A DNA stretch of 64,000 nucleotides from Methylobacterium brachiatum (GCF_020523825.1 NZ_JAJALK010000001.1:1-64000), one strand, 5' to 3'. Positions 55,971-64,000 are shown, counted from the stretch's first letter. Numbers and translations are program-made. Notes: generated by a model from the sequence alone, not told the origin.

Positions 55971-56738
55971 TCAGGACAGCATCCGGGTATCGCCGTCGAT
56001 GGAGATCGCCTGCCCCGAGATGGTCCGGCCCCGGGGCGAGCAGAGCAGCAGGATCTGGTCGGCCAGCTGGCGGGCGGTGACGTAATCCTTGACCGAGACG
56101 AACGAGAAGGCGCGGGCCTCCATCTCGGCAAAGCTCGTGCCCTGCTGCTGCGCCTTGGCCTCCAGGACCCGGCGCTGCCGGTCGCCGGCCACCAGGCCGG
56201 GCAGGATCGCGTTCACCCGGATGCCCGCCTCGCCGAGCTCGATCGCCAGGGACTTGGTGAAGCCGATCACCCCCCATTTCGCGGCCGCGTAGGGGCTGCG
56301 CAGGCCGAAGCCGAACTTGCCGGCCGCCGAGGACAGGTTGACGATCGAGCCGTTGCCGCTCGCGCGCAGATGCGGCACCGCGAGCCGGGCGCAGTTGAAC
56401 TGGCTGGTGAGGCAGACCGTCAGGCAGCGGTCCCATTCCTCGGGGGCGATCTCCTCGACCCGCCCGGTCGGCCCGGCGATGCCGGCATTGTTGACGAGCA
56501 CATCGAGGCCGCCGAGATGATCGACCGCCTGATCCATCATGGCGGCGACCTGCCCCCGGTCGGCGACATCGGTCCGGCTGCGGCCGACCTCGGCGGGCAG
56601 CGTCGCGAGCGCCGCCTCGTCGATGTCGCAGGCGAAGACCCGCGCGTCTTCCTCGAGAAACGCGTCGACGATGCCGCGACCGATGCCGGCCGCGCCCGCC
56701 GTCACGAGCACGCGCAGGCCGGCGATTCCCAGATCCAT
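55971..56738 (-). CDS. SDR family oxidoreductase
   Basis: A 255-residue short-chain dehydrogenase with TAGAAGIGRGIV, DVLVNNAGIAGPTG, SSAAGKFGFGLRSPYAAAKW (catalytic Ser-Tyr-Lys) and a C-terminal RTISGQAISIDGDTRML. The divergent C terminus and the long substrate loop (EAKAQQQGTSFAEMEARA) suggest a specific carbohydrate or hydroxyacid substrate. Its likely role is oxidation of the starting sugar or an intermediate in the dehydratase pathway. It precedes the other SDR by 90 bases and follows the GntR gene by 69. Confidence 0.88.
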   Translation of the reverse strand: MDLGIAGLRVLVTAGAAGIGRGIVDAFLEEDARVFACDIDEAALATLPAEVGRSRTDVADRGQVAAMMDQAVDHLGGLDVLVNNAGIAGPTGRVEEIAPEEWDRCLTVCLTSQFNCARLAVPHLRASGNGSIVNLSSAAGKFGFGLRSPYAAAKWGVIGFTKSLAIELGEAGIRVNAILPGLVAGDRQRRVLEAKAQQQGTSFAEMEARAFSFVSVKDYVTARQLADQILLLCSPRGRTISGQAISIDGDTRMLS

Positions 56739-56807
56739 ATCGTCCCTCCCATCTCGGCATCGTCCCGAACGGCGGTTGCCGGGTTTCGGGACGATGCGCA
56801 CCCAAAG

Positions 56808-57509
56808 CTACGTGTCCCGCAGGCCGCCGCGGGACATGATGAATTCGGCCGCCTCGCGGATATCGGCCGCCAGCGCGGCGGCGGCGGCCGGCCCGTCGCC
56901 GGCTTCGATCGCCGCCAGCGCCTCGGCGTGCCGCCGCAGCGCGAAACCCTGGAGCAGCCGCTCCGGATGGGCGCGCAGGTCGAGGTTGATGACCGGACCC
57001 GCCTTCAGCCACAGCCGGGCGATGATCTCGTGCAGGGGCGCCAGCCCGCAGGCCGCGTAGATCGCGAAATGCAGGTCGCGGTTGAGCCGGACGGCCTGGG
57101 CGCTGTCGGGCCGCGCCGATTCGGCCTCGGCGCGAAACGCCGCCTCGGCCCGCCGGATCGCGGCGAGGTCCGCCTCGCTCCGGCGCTCGGCGGTGCGCGC
57201 GGCGGCCATGCCTTCGATCGCCATGCGGGTCTCGGCGAGCGCCCGGAAATCCTGCGCCGTCATGATCGGCACCCGGATCGCCCGGGTCGCCGCGACTTCG
57301 AGGACGCCGTCGGCCACGAGGCGACTCACCGCCTCGCGCACCGGCATCACGGAGACGCCGAGCGCCGCCGCGCTCTGGCGCAGGGACAGCCGGTCGCCGG
57401 GCGCTAGCCGCCCGGAGGCGAGCAGGTCGGCCAGGGCCTCGTAGGCAGTGTCGGCGAGGGTGCGCCGTTCGAGCTGGGGCAGTTCGGCCAGGGCCGACAT
57501 GGAACTCAT
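56808..57509 (-). CDS. GntR family regulator, FCD subfamily (between two catabolic clusters)
   Basis: A 233-residue regulator. The winged helix contains LSLRQSAAALGVSVMPVREAVSRLVADGVLEV, with recognition helix SVMPVREAV instead of SRTP. The FCD domain has LNRDLHFAIYAACG and LRRHAEALAAIEAGD. It heads the SDR/dehydratase cluster and diverges from the ABC transporter operon, so it could regulate either or both. A perfect palindrome lies in the shared control region. Confidence 0.9.
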   Translation of the reverse strand: MSSMSALAELPQLERRTLADTAYEALADLLASGRLAPGDRLSLRQSAAALGVSVMPVREAVSRLVADGVLEVAATRAIRVPIMTAQDFRALAETRMAIEGMAAARTAERRSEADLAAIRRAEAAFRAEAESARPDSAQAVRLNRDLHFAIYAACGLAPLHEIIARLWLKAGPVINLDLRAHPERLLQGFALRRHAEALAAIEAGDGPAAAAALAADIREAAEFIMSRGGLRDT

Positions 57510-57532
57510 GTGCCGACACTAGACGAATCCGG

Positions 57533-57562
57533 CACTATCGCGCTAGTGATCTGTGATCACAG
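57533..57562. promoter_or_regulatory. Candidate GntR operator between divergent operons
   Basis: CTGTGATCACAG at 57551-57562 is a perfect 12-base palindrome. Just upstream CACTA (57533-57537) and TAGTG (57544-57548) form a second inverted repeat. They lie 24-53 bases before the GntR start and 67-96 before the ABC binding-protein gene, well placed to control both. Confidence 0.55.
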
Positions 57563-57628
57563 TTCGGGTGCGGGCCGCCAGAGCCCATCAAAAATGCCCG
57601 GCTGGAGGAAACGCACGGGAGCGGAACG

Positions 57629-58888
57629 ATGACGGATCGGTTCGGGGATTCTCTCTCACGCCGCAGCCTTCTGCGGGCCGGCGGCGCGGCCCTCATCGCC
57701 CCGGCGCTCGGGAGCCCAGCCCTGTCCCAGGGACAGTCCGACGTGATCCGGATCGGCCACCTGACCCCGCGCACCGGGTTCCTCGGGCCGCTCGGCGAGT
57801 TTGCCGTGCAGGCCGCCCAACTCGCCGTGGAGGAGATCAACGCGAGCGGCGGCATTGCCGGCCGCAAGGTCGAGCTCCTGTCGGAGGACAGCGTCAATCC
57901 ACAGACCGCTTCGGCGAAGGCCGAGCGCATGGTCCAGCGCGACCGCGTCGCCTGCCTGGTCGGCGAGATCAACTCGGCCTCGGCGCTCGCGATCAGCCAG
58001 GTGGCGCAGCGGGAGAAGGTGCTGTTCATCAACACCGGCGCGAACTCGGACGCGCTGCGCGGCGCGGATTGCAAGCGCTACCTGTTCCATGTCGAGGCGC
58101 AGAACACCATGATGGTCCGCGCGGCCGGCCGCGCGCTCGTCGAGAAGGGCCTGATCAAGGGCAAGAAGGTCTACGCGCTCACCGCCGATTACGCCTTCGG
58201 CCACGACCTGCTGAAGCAGGCCAAGAAGTTCTTCATCGCCAACGAGGCGACCATCGCGGGCGAGGACCTGATCCCCACCGAGCTGACCGACTTCTCGCCC
58301 TTCCTGCTCAAGCTGCGCCAGGGTCGGCCGGACCTGGTGATCTGCAACCTCGCGGGCGCCCAGATCACCAACTTCCTGAAGCAGTACAGCGAGTTCGGCC
58401 TGCCGTTCCCGGTCGCGGGCTTCGGGTTCGATACGGCGCTCGCCTGGGGCGCCGGACCCGGCAACTTCCTCGGCACCTGGCCGGTGATCTGGCATCACCG
58501 GATCGACTCGCCCTCGGCCCAGAAATTTGTGGCGGCGTTCCGGGCCAAGTACAAGAAGCCCCCGGAGAACCAGGGTTGGGGCGACTACACGGCGATGAAG
58601 ATCGTCGCCCAGTCCATGAACGAGCTCAAATCGACCGATTCCACCAAGATCGTGGAGCATCTCGAGAAGGGCGCGACCTTCGACATCGCCAAGACCCGGG
58701 AGGGCTACTTCCGTCCCTGGGATCACGAGCTGATGCAGGAGATGTACGCGATCACCGCCCTGCCGGCGGATCAGGTAAAGAATCCCTACGACATCTTCAC
58801 GGCAACCGGGCCGCTGCCCGGTGCCGGCGAGAACCTCGAGGTCCTCGCGACGACCCGCGACGAGAACGCCTGCACCTTCCCGGCGTGA
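57629..58888 (+). CDS. ABC transporter substrate-binding protein (branched-chain/amide type)
   Basis: A 419-residue type I periplasmic binding protein. It begins with a twin-Arg signal (SRRSLLRAGGAALIAPAL, Arg pair at residues 11-12), suggesting folded export. The mature protein starts DVIRIGHLTPRTGFLGPLGEFAVQAAQLAVEEIN, and has DSVNPQTASAKAERMVQRD and FINTGANSDALR. Family members bind branched-chain amino acids, amides, urea or organic acids. It heads an operon with permeases and ATPases and a dehydrogenase plus BKACE, so a quaternary-ammonium or beta-hydroxy acid ligand is possible. Confidence 0.9.
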   Translation: MTDRFGDSLSRRSLLRAGGAALIAPALGSPALSQGQSDVIRIGHLTPRTGFLGPLGEFAVQAAQLAVEEINASGGIAGRKVELLSEDSVNPQTASAKAERMVQRDRVACLVGEINSASALAISQVAQREKVLFINTGANSDALRGADCKRYLFHVEAQNTMMVRAAGRALVEKGLIKGKKVYALTADYAFGHDLLKQAKKFFIANEATIAGEDLIPTELTDFSPFLLKLRQGRPDLVICNLAGAQITNFLKQYSEFGLPFPVAGFGFDTALAWGAGPGNFLGTWPVIWHHRIDSPSAQKFVAAFRAKYKKPPENQGWGDYTAMKIVAQSMNELKSTDSTKIVEHLEKGATFDIAKTREGYFRPWDHELMQEMYAITALPADQVKNPYDIFTATGPLPGAGENLEVLATTRDENACTFPA

Positions 58889-58895
58889 GGCGGCC

Positions 58896-59771
58896 ATGCA
58901 GCTCGTCTTCATCCTGGAGCAAGTGCTCAACGGCCTGCTGATCGGCGTCCAGTACCTGCTGATCGCGCTGGGCCTGTCGCTGATCTTCAGCCTCGGCGGG
59001 ATCGTGAATCTCGCCCACGGCGCCTTCTACGCCATCGGCGCCTACCTGACGGTGATGCTGACGCCGACGATCGGCTTCGGCGGCGCGCTCGTCGCCTCGC
59101 CGCTGCTCGTCGCGGTGCTCGGCCTCGTGATCGAGCGGTTCCTGCTCCGGCGGTTCTATCGGGGCGATCCGACGCTGGGCCTGCTCCTGACCTTCGGCCT
59201 CGCCATGGTGGCCGAGCAGGCCCTGCGCATGGCCTTCGGGGCGGCGCCGCTGCCCTACGGGATCCCGAGCTGGCTGCGCGGCCAGGTGTTCATCGGCGAC
59301 CTGATCTATTCGCGCTACCGGCTGTCCATCCTGGTGGTGGCATTGGCCTGCGTCGGCGGCCTGTGGCTGCTCCTGACCCGCACGAGCTTCGGGCGCGTGG
59401 TCCGGGCCGGCGTCCAGAACCCCGATATGGTCGCGGCGCTGGGCATCTCGCTGCGGCCCTACATGACCGCCGTCGTGACGATCGCCGTGGGTCTCGCCGC
59501 GCTCGCCGGCACCATGATGGCGCCGGTGACCGGCGTGCATCCCGCCATGGGCGCCGAGATCCTGACCTTCGCCTTCGTCGTCGTGGTGATCGGCGGGCTC
59601 GGCTCGTTCTGGGGCGTCGTCTTCGCGGCGCTGATCGTCGGCGTTGTCCGGGGGCTCACCGCCTACGCCTACCCGCCGGCCACGGAGGCCGCGGTCTACG
59701 GCCTCATGGTGCTCGTCCTGCTACTGCGTCCGCGCGGCCTGTTCGGCGAGCAGATCGCCCGATTCGAGTGA
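58896..59771 (+). CDS. Branched-chain-type ABC transporter permease (LivH)
   Basis: A 291-residue protein with about eight membrane segments. LivH features are QVLNGLLIGVQYLLIALGLSLIFSLGGIVNLAHGAFYAIGAY at the N terminus and FAFVVVVIGGLGSFWGVVFAALIVGVV near the C terminus. It starts 7 bases after the binding-protein gene. Confidence 0.93.
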   Translation: MQLVFILEQVLNGLLIGVQYLLIALGLSLIFSLGGIVNLAHGAFYAIGAYLTVMLTPTIGFGGALVASPLLVAVLGLVIERFLLRRFYRGDPTLGLLLTFGLAMVAEQALRMAFGAAPLPYGIPSWLRGQVFIGDLIYSRYRLSILVVALACVGGLWLLLTRTSFGRVVRAGVQNPDMVAALGISLRPYMTAVVTIAVGLAALAGTMMAPVTGVHPAMGAEILTFAFVVVVIGGLGSFWGVVFAALIVGVVRGLTAYAYPPATEAAVYGLMVLVLLLRPRGLFGEQIARFE

Positions 59772-59785
59772 GCGGGAGCAGCTCC

Positions 59786-62344
59786 ATGTCCGGAACCGCC
59801 GAACCGCTGCCGCTGGCCATGCCCCAGCGCGGCCTGATCCTGCGAGAGAGCCGCCAGCTCTGGGCCGCGCTCGCCGCCCTGATCGTCCTGCCCTTCGCGC
59901 TGGACGCGATCGGCCTGACGCTCATCACCGCCACCGACGTGGTGATCTTCGCGCTCGCCGTCCTCGGCCTCAACATCCTGGTCGGCTGGACCGGCCTCGT
60001 CTCCTTCGGCCACGGGGCGTGGTTCGGGATCGGCGCCTACGCGGTGGCGATCCTGCAGACCCGCCTGGCGCCCGGGGACATGGCCGTGCCGCTCGTCGGC
60101 GCGCTGGCGATCACCGGCCTCGCCGCCTTGGCCGGCGGCGCGCTGATCCTGCGGCGGCGGGGTGTCTACTTCTCGCTGCTGACCCTGGCGTTCACCGCGA
60201 TGCTCTACGCCATCGCGTTCCGTTGGACCGACCTCACCGGCGGCGAGAACGGCATCGGCAATTCGCACCGCTGGGAGGCGCTGCAGCAGCCCGGCGCCTA
60301 TTACGCGGCCGTCTCCGGCATCGCCTTCCTGGTCCTGGTCGGGCTCTGGCGGTTCCGGCGCTCGCCCATGGGGACCGTGCTCGTCGCGATCCGGGAGAAC
60401 GAGCAGCGCGCCGGCTTCCTCGGCTACGCGACCAACCGCTACAAGCTCGCCGCCTTCGTGATCTCGGCCTCGATCACCGGGCTCGCCGGGGCGCTCTCCG
60501 CCTACAGCCACCGCTTCACCTCGGCCGACCCGATCTCCATCGCGTTCTCGGGCGAGTTGCTCGCCATGGTGGTGATCGGCGGGATGCGCTCGTTCCTCGG
60601 ACCGGCGCTCGGCGCCCTGTTCTACATCCTGTTCCGGGAATTCCTGTCGATCTACACAGCCGACTGGCTGCTGTATTTCGGGCTGCTGTTCGTCGCCTTC
60701 ATCGTGTTCTCGCCGGACGGGCTCGTCGGCATCGCCGCCCGGCTGATGCGGCCGTTCCGCCGCTTGCCGAGCGAGGGCGCCGCCATGTCCGCGCGCCGGG
60801 CCGGCGCCTCCGGCCGGGTGCCCCCGCGGTTTATCGCGGAGGGCCGCGCGGACGGGCCGGTCCTGGTCGCCGAGGACATCCGGAAGAGCTTCGGGCCGGT
60901 GGCGGCGGTGCGCGGCGTGTCCTTCGCGGTGGCCGACCGGACCCTGCACGCGCTGATCGGGCCGAACGGCGCCGGCAAGACCACGGCGTTCAACCTGCTC
61001 TCCGGCCTGTTCCGGCCGAATGCCGGCCGGATCCTCCTCGACGGGCGCGAGATCGCCGGGCTCGAGCCGCACGCGATCACCCGGGCCGGGCTCGGCCGCT
61101 CGTTCCAGATCACCAACCTGTTCCCGGGCCTGTCCGTCGAGGAGAATGTCCGGCTCGCGGTCCAGGCGCGCCATCCGGCCCATATGAGCCCCTGGCGCGA
61201 CGCCCTCGGCGTCCGGGAGATCGCCGACGACACGGCCGAGCTGCTGCGCTGGACCGGCCTCGCCGGGATCGAGAAGGCGGAGGCGGGCAGCCTCTCCTAC
61301 GGAGGGCAGCGCCTCCTCGATATGGGTTTGGCTTTGGCCACGCGGCCCCGGGTGCTGCTGCTCGACGAGCCGCTGGCCGGCCTCGCCGCCGCCGAGCGCG
61401 AGCGCGTCGGCGACCTGATCAAGGCGCTCTCGGCCGACATCCCGGTGCTGCTCGTGGAGCACGACATCGATCGGGTCTTCCGCCTCGCCGACCGGGTCAC
61501 CGTCATGGCCGACGGGGCCGTGCTCGTCGATGGCTCCGTGGCCGATGCCCGGGACGACGAACGGGTCCAGGCGGTCTATCTCGGCTCGGGCACGGAGGCG
61601 ATCGCCGCCAAGCCCCGGGCGAGCGCAGCGGCGCCCAAGACGCTGCTTTCCATGGCCGGCGTCGATACCTTCTACGGCAAGTCGCATATCCTCAACGGCG
61701 TCGACCTCACCGTGCACAAGGGTGAGGTCGTGGCCCTGCTCGGCCGCAACGGCGCCGGCAAGTCGACCCTGCTGAAGACGCTGATCGGCACCGCGCCCCC
61801 GGCCGCCGGCCGGATCGTGCTGGCCGGCCAGGACATCGCCGGGCTGACGCCCGATCGGATCGCCCGCCTCGGCATCGGCTACGTGCCGCAGGGCCGGGCG
61901 CTGTTTTCCGGGATGAGCGTCGCCGAGAATCTCGGACTCGGCCGGCTGCGGCGGCTCACCGGCGCCGGCATCCACTGGGACGAGGACAAGGTCCTGGAGT
62001 TCTTCCCGCGGCTCAAGCAGCGCTGGACCGTCGACGCCGCGCGCCTGTCGGGCGGCGAGCAGCAGATGGTGGCGGTGGCCCGGGCGCTGTCCGGCGACAC
62101 CCGGCTCCTGCTGCTCGACGAGCCGTTCGAGGGCCTGTCGCCGGCGGTGACCGAGGAACTGTTCGAGGCGTTCGACCGTCTGCGCCGGGAGATCGCGATC
62201 ATCCTGGTCGACCACCACCTCGACCTCGCGCTGGCGCTCTCGGACCGTACGGTCGCGCTGGAGCGCGGCAGCGTCCAATGGACCGGCGAATCGCGCCTTC
62301 TGCGCGACGATCAGGAACTGCGGCGGAAGGTTTTGTGGCTATGA
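59786..62344 (+). CDS. Triple fusion: LivM permease - LivG ATPase - LivF ATPase
   Basis: One 852-residue polypeptide holds three usually separate subunits. Residues 1-330 are a LivM permease (VLGLNILVGWTGLVSFGHGAWFGIGAY). Residues about 360-590 are a LivG ATPase with Walker A GPNGAGKTT near 392, LSYGGQ and LLLDEPLAGL. Residues about 618-852 are a LivF ATPase with Walker A GRNGAGKST near 652, LSGGEQQM and LLLDEPFEGLSP. Both ATPase sites look intact. The joints are short, charged linkers (SEGAAMSARRAGAS; AKPRASAAAPK) with no stop codon. Its stop overlaps the next ATG. Confidence 0.93.
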   Translation: MSGTAEPLPLAMPQRGLILRESRQLWAALAALIVLPFALDAIGLTLITATDVVIFALAVLGLNILVGWTGLVSFGHGAWFGIGAYAVAILQTRLAPGDMAVPLVGALAITGLAALAGGALILRRRGVYFSLLTLAFTAMLYAIAFRWTDLTGGENGIGNSHRWEALQQPGAYYAAVSGIAFLVLVGLWRFRRSPMGTVLVAIRENEQRAGFLGYATNRYKLAAFVISASITGLAGALSAYSHRFTSADPISIAFSGELLAMVVIGGMRSFLGPALGALFYILFREFLSIYTADWLLYFGLLFVAFIVFSPDGLVGIAARLMRPFRRLPSEGAAMSARRAGASGRVPPRFIAEGRADGPVLVAEDIRKSFGPVAAVRGVSFAVADRTLHALIGPNGAGKTTAFNLLSGLFRPNAGRILLDGREIAGLEPHAITRAGLGRSFQITNLFPGLSVEENVRLAVQARHPAHMSPWRDALGVREIADDTAELLRWTGLAGIEKAEAGSLSYGGQRLLDMGLALATRPRVLLLDEPLAGLAAAERERVGDLIKALSADIPVLLVEHDIDRVFRLADRVTVMADGAVLVDGSVADARDDERVQAVYLGSGTEAIAAKPRASAAAPKTLLSMAGVDTFYGKSHILNGVDLTVHKGEVVALLGRNGAGKSTLLKTLIGTAPPAAGRIVLAGQDIAGLTPDRIARLGIGYVPQGRALFSGMSVAENLGLGRLRRLTGAGIHWDEDKVLEFFPRLKQRWTVDAARLSGGEQQMVAVARALSGDTRLLLLDEPFEGLSPAVTEELFEAFDRLRREIAIILVDHHLDLALALSDRTVALERGSVQWTGESRLLRDDQELRRKVLWL

Positions 62345-63264
62345 CCGACAGCGTCGCGATCATCGGCTCCGGCCTGATCGGCCGGGCCTGGGCGATGATC
62401 TTCGCCCGCGCCGGCTGGGACGTGCGCCTGTTCGATGCCGTGGACGGCGTCGCCCAGGCCGCGATCCCGCTCTGCGCCGAGGGCCTTCGGACTCTGGCCG
62501 AGCACGGGCTCTGCCCCGATCCGGAAGGGGCCGCGGGCCGCATCCGCGCACCGGAAGGCCTCGCCGCCTGCCTCGACGGTGTCGGCTTCGTTCAGGAGAA
62601 CGGGCCGGAACGGCTCGACGTGAAGCAGGCTCTCTTCGCCGAGCTCGACGCGCTGGCGCCCCCCGACGCGATCATCGCCTCATCCTCCTCGGCGATCCGC
62701 TGCTCGCTGTTCACGGAAGGCCTGCCCGGCCGCGGGCGCTGCCTGATCGGGCATCCGGTGAACCCGCCGCACCTGATCCCGCTGGTGGAGATCTCCGGCG
62801 CACCCTGGACGGATACGGCAATCCTGGAGCGCGCCCGAGCGACCTACGAAGCCATCGGGCAGGTGCCAATCACGGTGCTGAAGGAGATCGAGGGCTTCAT
62901 CCTCAACCGGCTCCAGGGCGCGCTGCTGGCGGAGGCCTTCCGTCTCGCCGCGGAGGGCTACGTGACGCCGCAGGATCTCGACAAGACCGTTGCGGAGGGG
63001 CTCGGCCTGCGCTGGAGCTTCATGGGGCCGTTCGAGACGATCGAGCTGAATGCCCCCGGCGGCATCGCCGATTACTGCGCGCGCTACACCGGCTTCTACA
63101 AGAGCCTCGCCGCCGATCCCGCCCCGCCCACGGTCTACGAGGCGCCGGCCACCGCGGCGATCCTGGCGCAGTGGCGGGCGCCCGCGGATCTGCCCGCCCG
63201 CATGCGCCGCCGGGACGACCGGCTCGCAGCCCTGCGGGCCCACAAGCGTTCACAGAAGGACTGA
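62341..63264 (+). CDS. 3-hydroxyacyl-CoA / L-carnitine dehydrogenase-like protein
   Basis: A 307-residue NAD-dependent dehydrogenase. The Rossmann motif is IIGSGLIGRAWA (G9, G11, G14). IASSSSAIRCSLF, IGHPVNPPHLIPLVEI and EGFILNRLQGALLAEAFRLA are shared with L-carnitine dehydrogenase, gulonate dehydrogenase and lambda-crystallin. Coupling to a BKACE gene two bases downstream favours oxidation of a beta-hydroxy acid such as carnitine to the beta-keto acid. It overlaps the fused ABC gene by 4 bases, tying oxidation to uptake. Confidence 0.88.
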   Translation: MTDSVAIIGSGLIGRAWAMIFARAGWDVRLFDAVDGVAQAAIPLCAEGLRTLAEHGLCPDPEGAAGRIRAPEGLAACLDGVGFVQENGPERLDVKQALFAELDALAPPDAIIASSSSAIRCSLFTEGLPGRGRCLIGHPVNPPHLIPLVEISGAPWTDTAILERARATYEAIGQVPITVLKEIEGFILNRLQGALLAEAFRLAAEGYVTPQDLDKTVAEGLGLRWSFMGPFETIELNAPGGIADYCARYTGFYKSLAADPAPPTVYEAPATAAILAQWRAPADLPARMRRRDDRLAALRAHKRSQKD

Positions 63265-63266
63265 GC

Positions 63267-64000
63267 ATGGCCCCCCAGCGGAAAGTCATCATCACCTGCG
63301 CCGTCACGGGCGCGATCCACACGCCCAGCATGTCGCCGCATCTGCCGGTGACGCCGGAGGAGATCGCCGACGCCGCGATCGGTGCCGCCGAGGCTGGGGC
63401 GGCGATCATCCATCTGCACGCCCGCGACCCCGAGACCGGGCAGCCCGACCAGTCGCCCGAGGCGTTCGCCAAGTTCCTGCCGGTGATCAAGCAGCGCTCG
63501 GGCTGCGTGGTGAACCTCACCACCGGCGGCGCGCCGACCATGTCGATCGAGGAGCGGGTGCGCCCCGCCGCGACCTTCCAGCCCGAGGTCGCCTCGCTCA
63601 ATCTCGGCTCGATGAATTTCGGCCTGTTCGGCATGCTCGATCGCTTCAAGGACCTGAAGCACCAGTGGGAGCGGGACTATCTCGGCAACAAGGACATCAT
63701 CTTCCGCAACTCGTTCGGCCAGATCGAGCACATCCTCACCACCTGCGCGCCGAACGGCACGAAGTTCGAGTTCGAGTGCTACGACACCGCCCACCTCTAC
63801 AATCTCAAGTACTTCTTCGACCGCGGGCTGGTGAAGGCGCCCCTGTTCATCCAGACCGTATTCGGCCTGCAGGGCGGCATCGGCGCCCATCCGGACGACG
63901 TGATGCACATGAAGCGCACCGCCGACCGGCTGTTCGGCGATCAGTACCGCTGGTCGGTCCTGGGCGCCGGCCGCAACCAGATGAATATCGCCGCCATGGC
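63267..64000 (+). CDS. Beta-keto acid cleavage enzyme (BKACE, DUF849), 3' partial
   Basis: The first 244 residues are present; the gene runs off the right edge. It starts MAPQRKVIITCAVTGAIHTPSMSP and has AGAAIIHLHARDPETGQPDQ with the zinc-binding His pair HLHARD. NLTTGGAPTMSIEERV, ASLNLGSMNFG and IFRNSFGQIEHIL follow, all diagnostic of the family. BKACEs condense a beta-keto acid with acetyl-CoA, releasing acetoacetate (or an analogue) and a CoA ester. The known dehydrocarnitine-cleaving member fits the neighbouring dehydrogenase, but other substrates are possible. Confidence 0.93.
   Translation, partial: MAPQRKVIITCAVTGAIHTPSMSPHLPVTPEEIADAAIGAAEAGAAIIHLHARDPETGQPDQSPEAFAKFLPVIKQRSGCVVNLTTGGAPTMSIEERVRPAATFQPEVASLNLGSMNFGLFGMLDRFKDLKHQWERDYLGNKDIIFRNSFGQIEHILTTCAPNGTKFEFECYDTAHLYNLKYFFDRGLVKAPLFIQTVFGLQGGIGAHPDDVMHMKRTADRLFGDQYRWSVLGAGRNQMNIAAM

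Noticed and set aside
57551-57562. TGTGATCACA as a CRP site
   Set aside because: CRP sites need TGTGA and TCACA separated by about six bases. Here the halves abut, so a GntR operator is more likely.
59696-62278. Minus-strand open frame of 860 codons opposite the fused ABC gene
   Set aside because: Low-complexity Arg/Asp/Gly-rich translation with no motifs; an antisense shadow of an obvious ABC transporter gene.

Overview
The window is a GC-rich chromosomal segment from an alphaproteobacterium. Gene content and intergenic repeats look most like Methylobacterium/Methylorubrum (Hyphomicrobiales): the hrcA / rph-rdgB-hemW arrangement, an LpoA-like gene divergent from rsmI-yraN, an ExoR homologue, DUF1236 and extensin-like proteins, and several oxidative pathways for small organic acids. 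The genus is inferred, not proven. I found about 64 protein genes and no tRNA, rRNA, CRISPR array, insertion sequence or prophage.

Positions 1-17200 are mostly housekeeping: a Gly/Arg/Asp-rich DUF1236 protein cut by the left edge, a chemoreceptor, hrcA divergent from rph-rdgB-hemW, an LpoA-like lipoprotein divergent from rsmI-yraN, a single-domain response regulator, an L,D-transpeptidase, an extensin-like protein, an M3 oligopeptidase, small unknowns and an isochorismatase-family hydrolase. Positions 17400-25260 are catabolic: pyruvate:quinone oxidoreductase (poxB), lutABC for L-lactate oxidation, a transglutaminase-like protein and eutBC. Positions 25840-37300 hold ilvD overlapping an exoR-like gene, two tandem glutathione transferases, a deformylase-like protein lacking two metal ligands, a NIPSNAP protein, exonuclease III, a ceramidase-family membrane protein, homoserine dehydrogenase, GlpX and a second L,D-transpeptidase.

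Positions 37840-64000 are an accessory metabolic region of transport and catabolic cassettes. They are a NarK-type transporter; an MFS transporter / CoA-transferase / crotonase operon; a TRAP transporter (dctPQM) divergent from a GntR regulator; a 987-residue FAD/Fe-S 2-hydroxyacid dehydrogenase followed by a second GntR regulator; a GntR / two SDR / IlvD-Edd dehydratase cluster typical of non-phosphorylative sugar-acid breakdown; and, divergent from that cluster, a branched-chain-type ABC transporter whose permease and two ATPases are fused in one polypeptide, followed by a carnitine-dehydrogenase-like enzyme and a beta-keto acid cleavage enzyme (BKACE/DUF849) cut by the right edge. Palindromes in the control regions suggest two operator classes. 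TTGnATACAA-like sites lie beside the two regulators with an SRTP recognition helix. A TGTGATCACA site lies beside the regulator with an SVMP helix.

The best candidates for undescribed biology are the ABC/dehydrogenase/BKACE locus at the right end and the neighbouring sugar-acid cluster. Their families are known but their substrates are not. The degenerate deformylase-like protein is also notable. Intergenic gaps carry dispersed palindromic repeats of at least four kinds.
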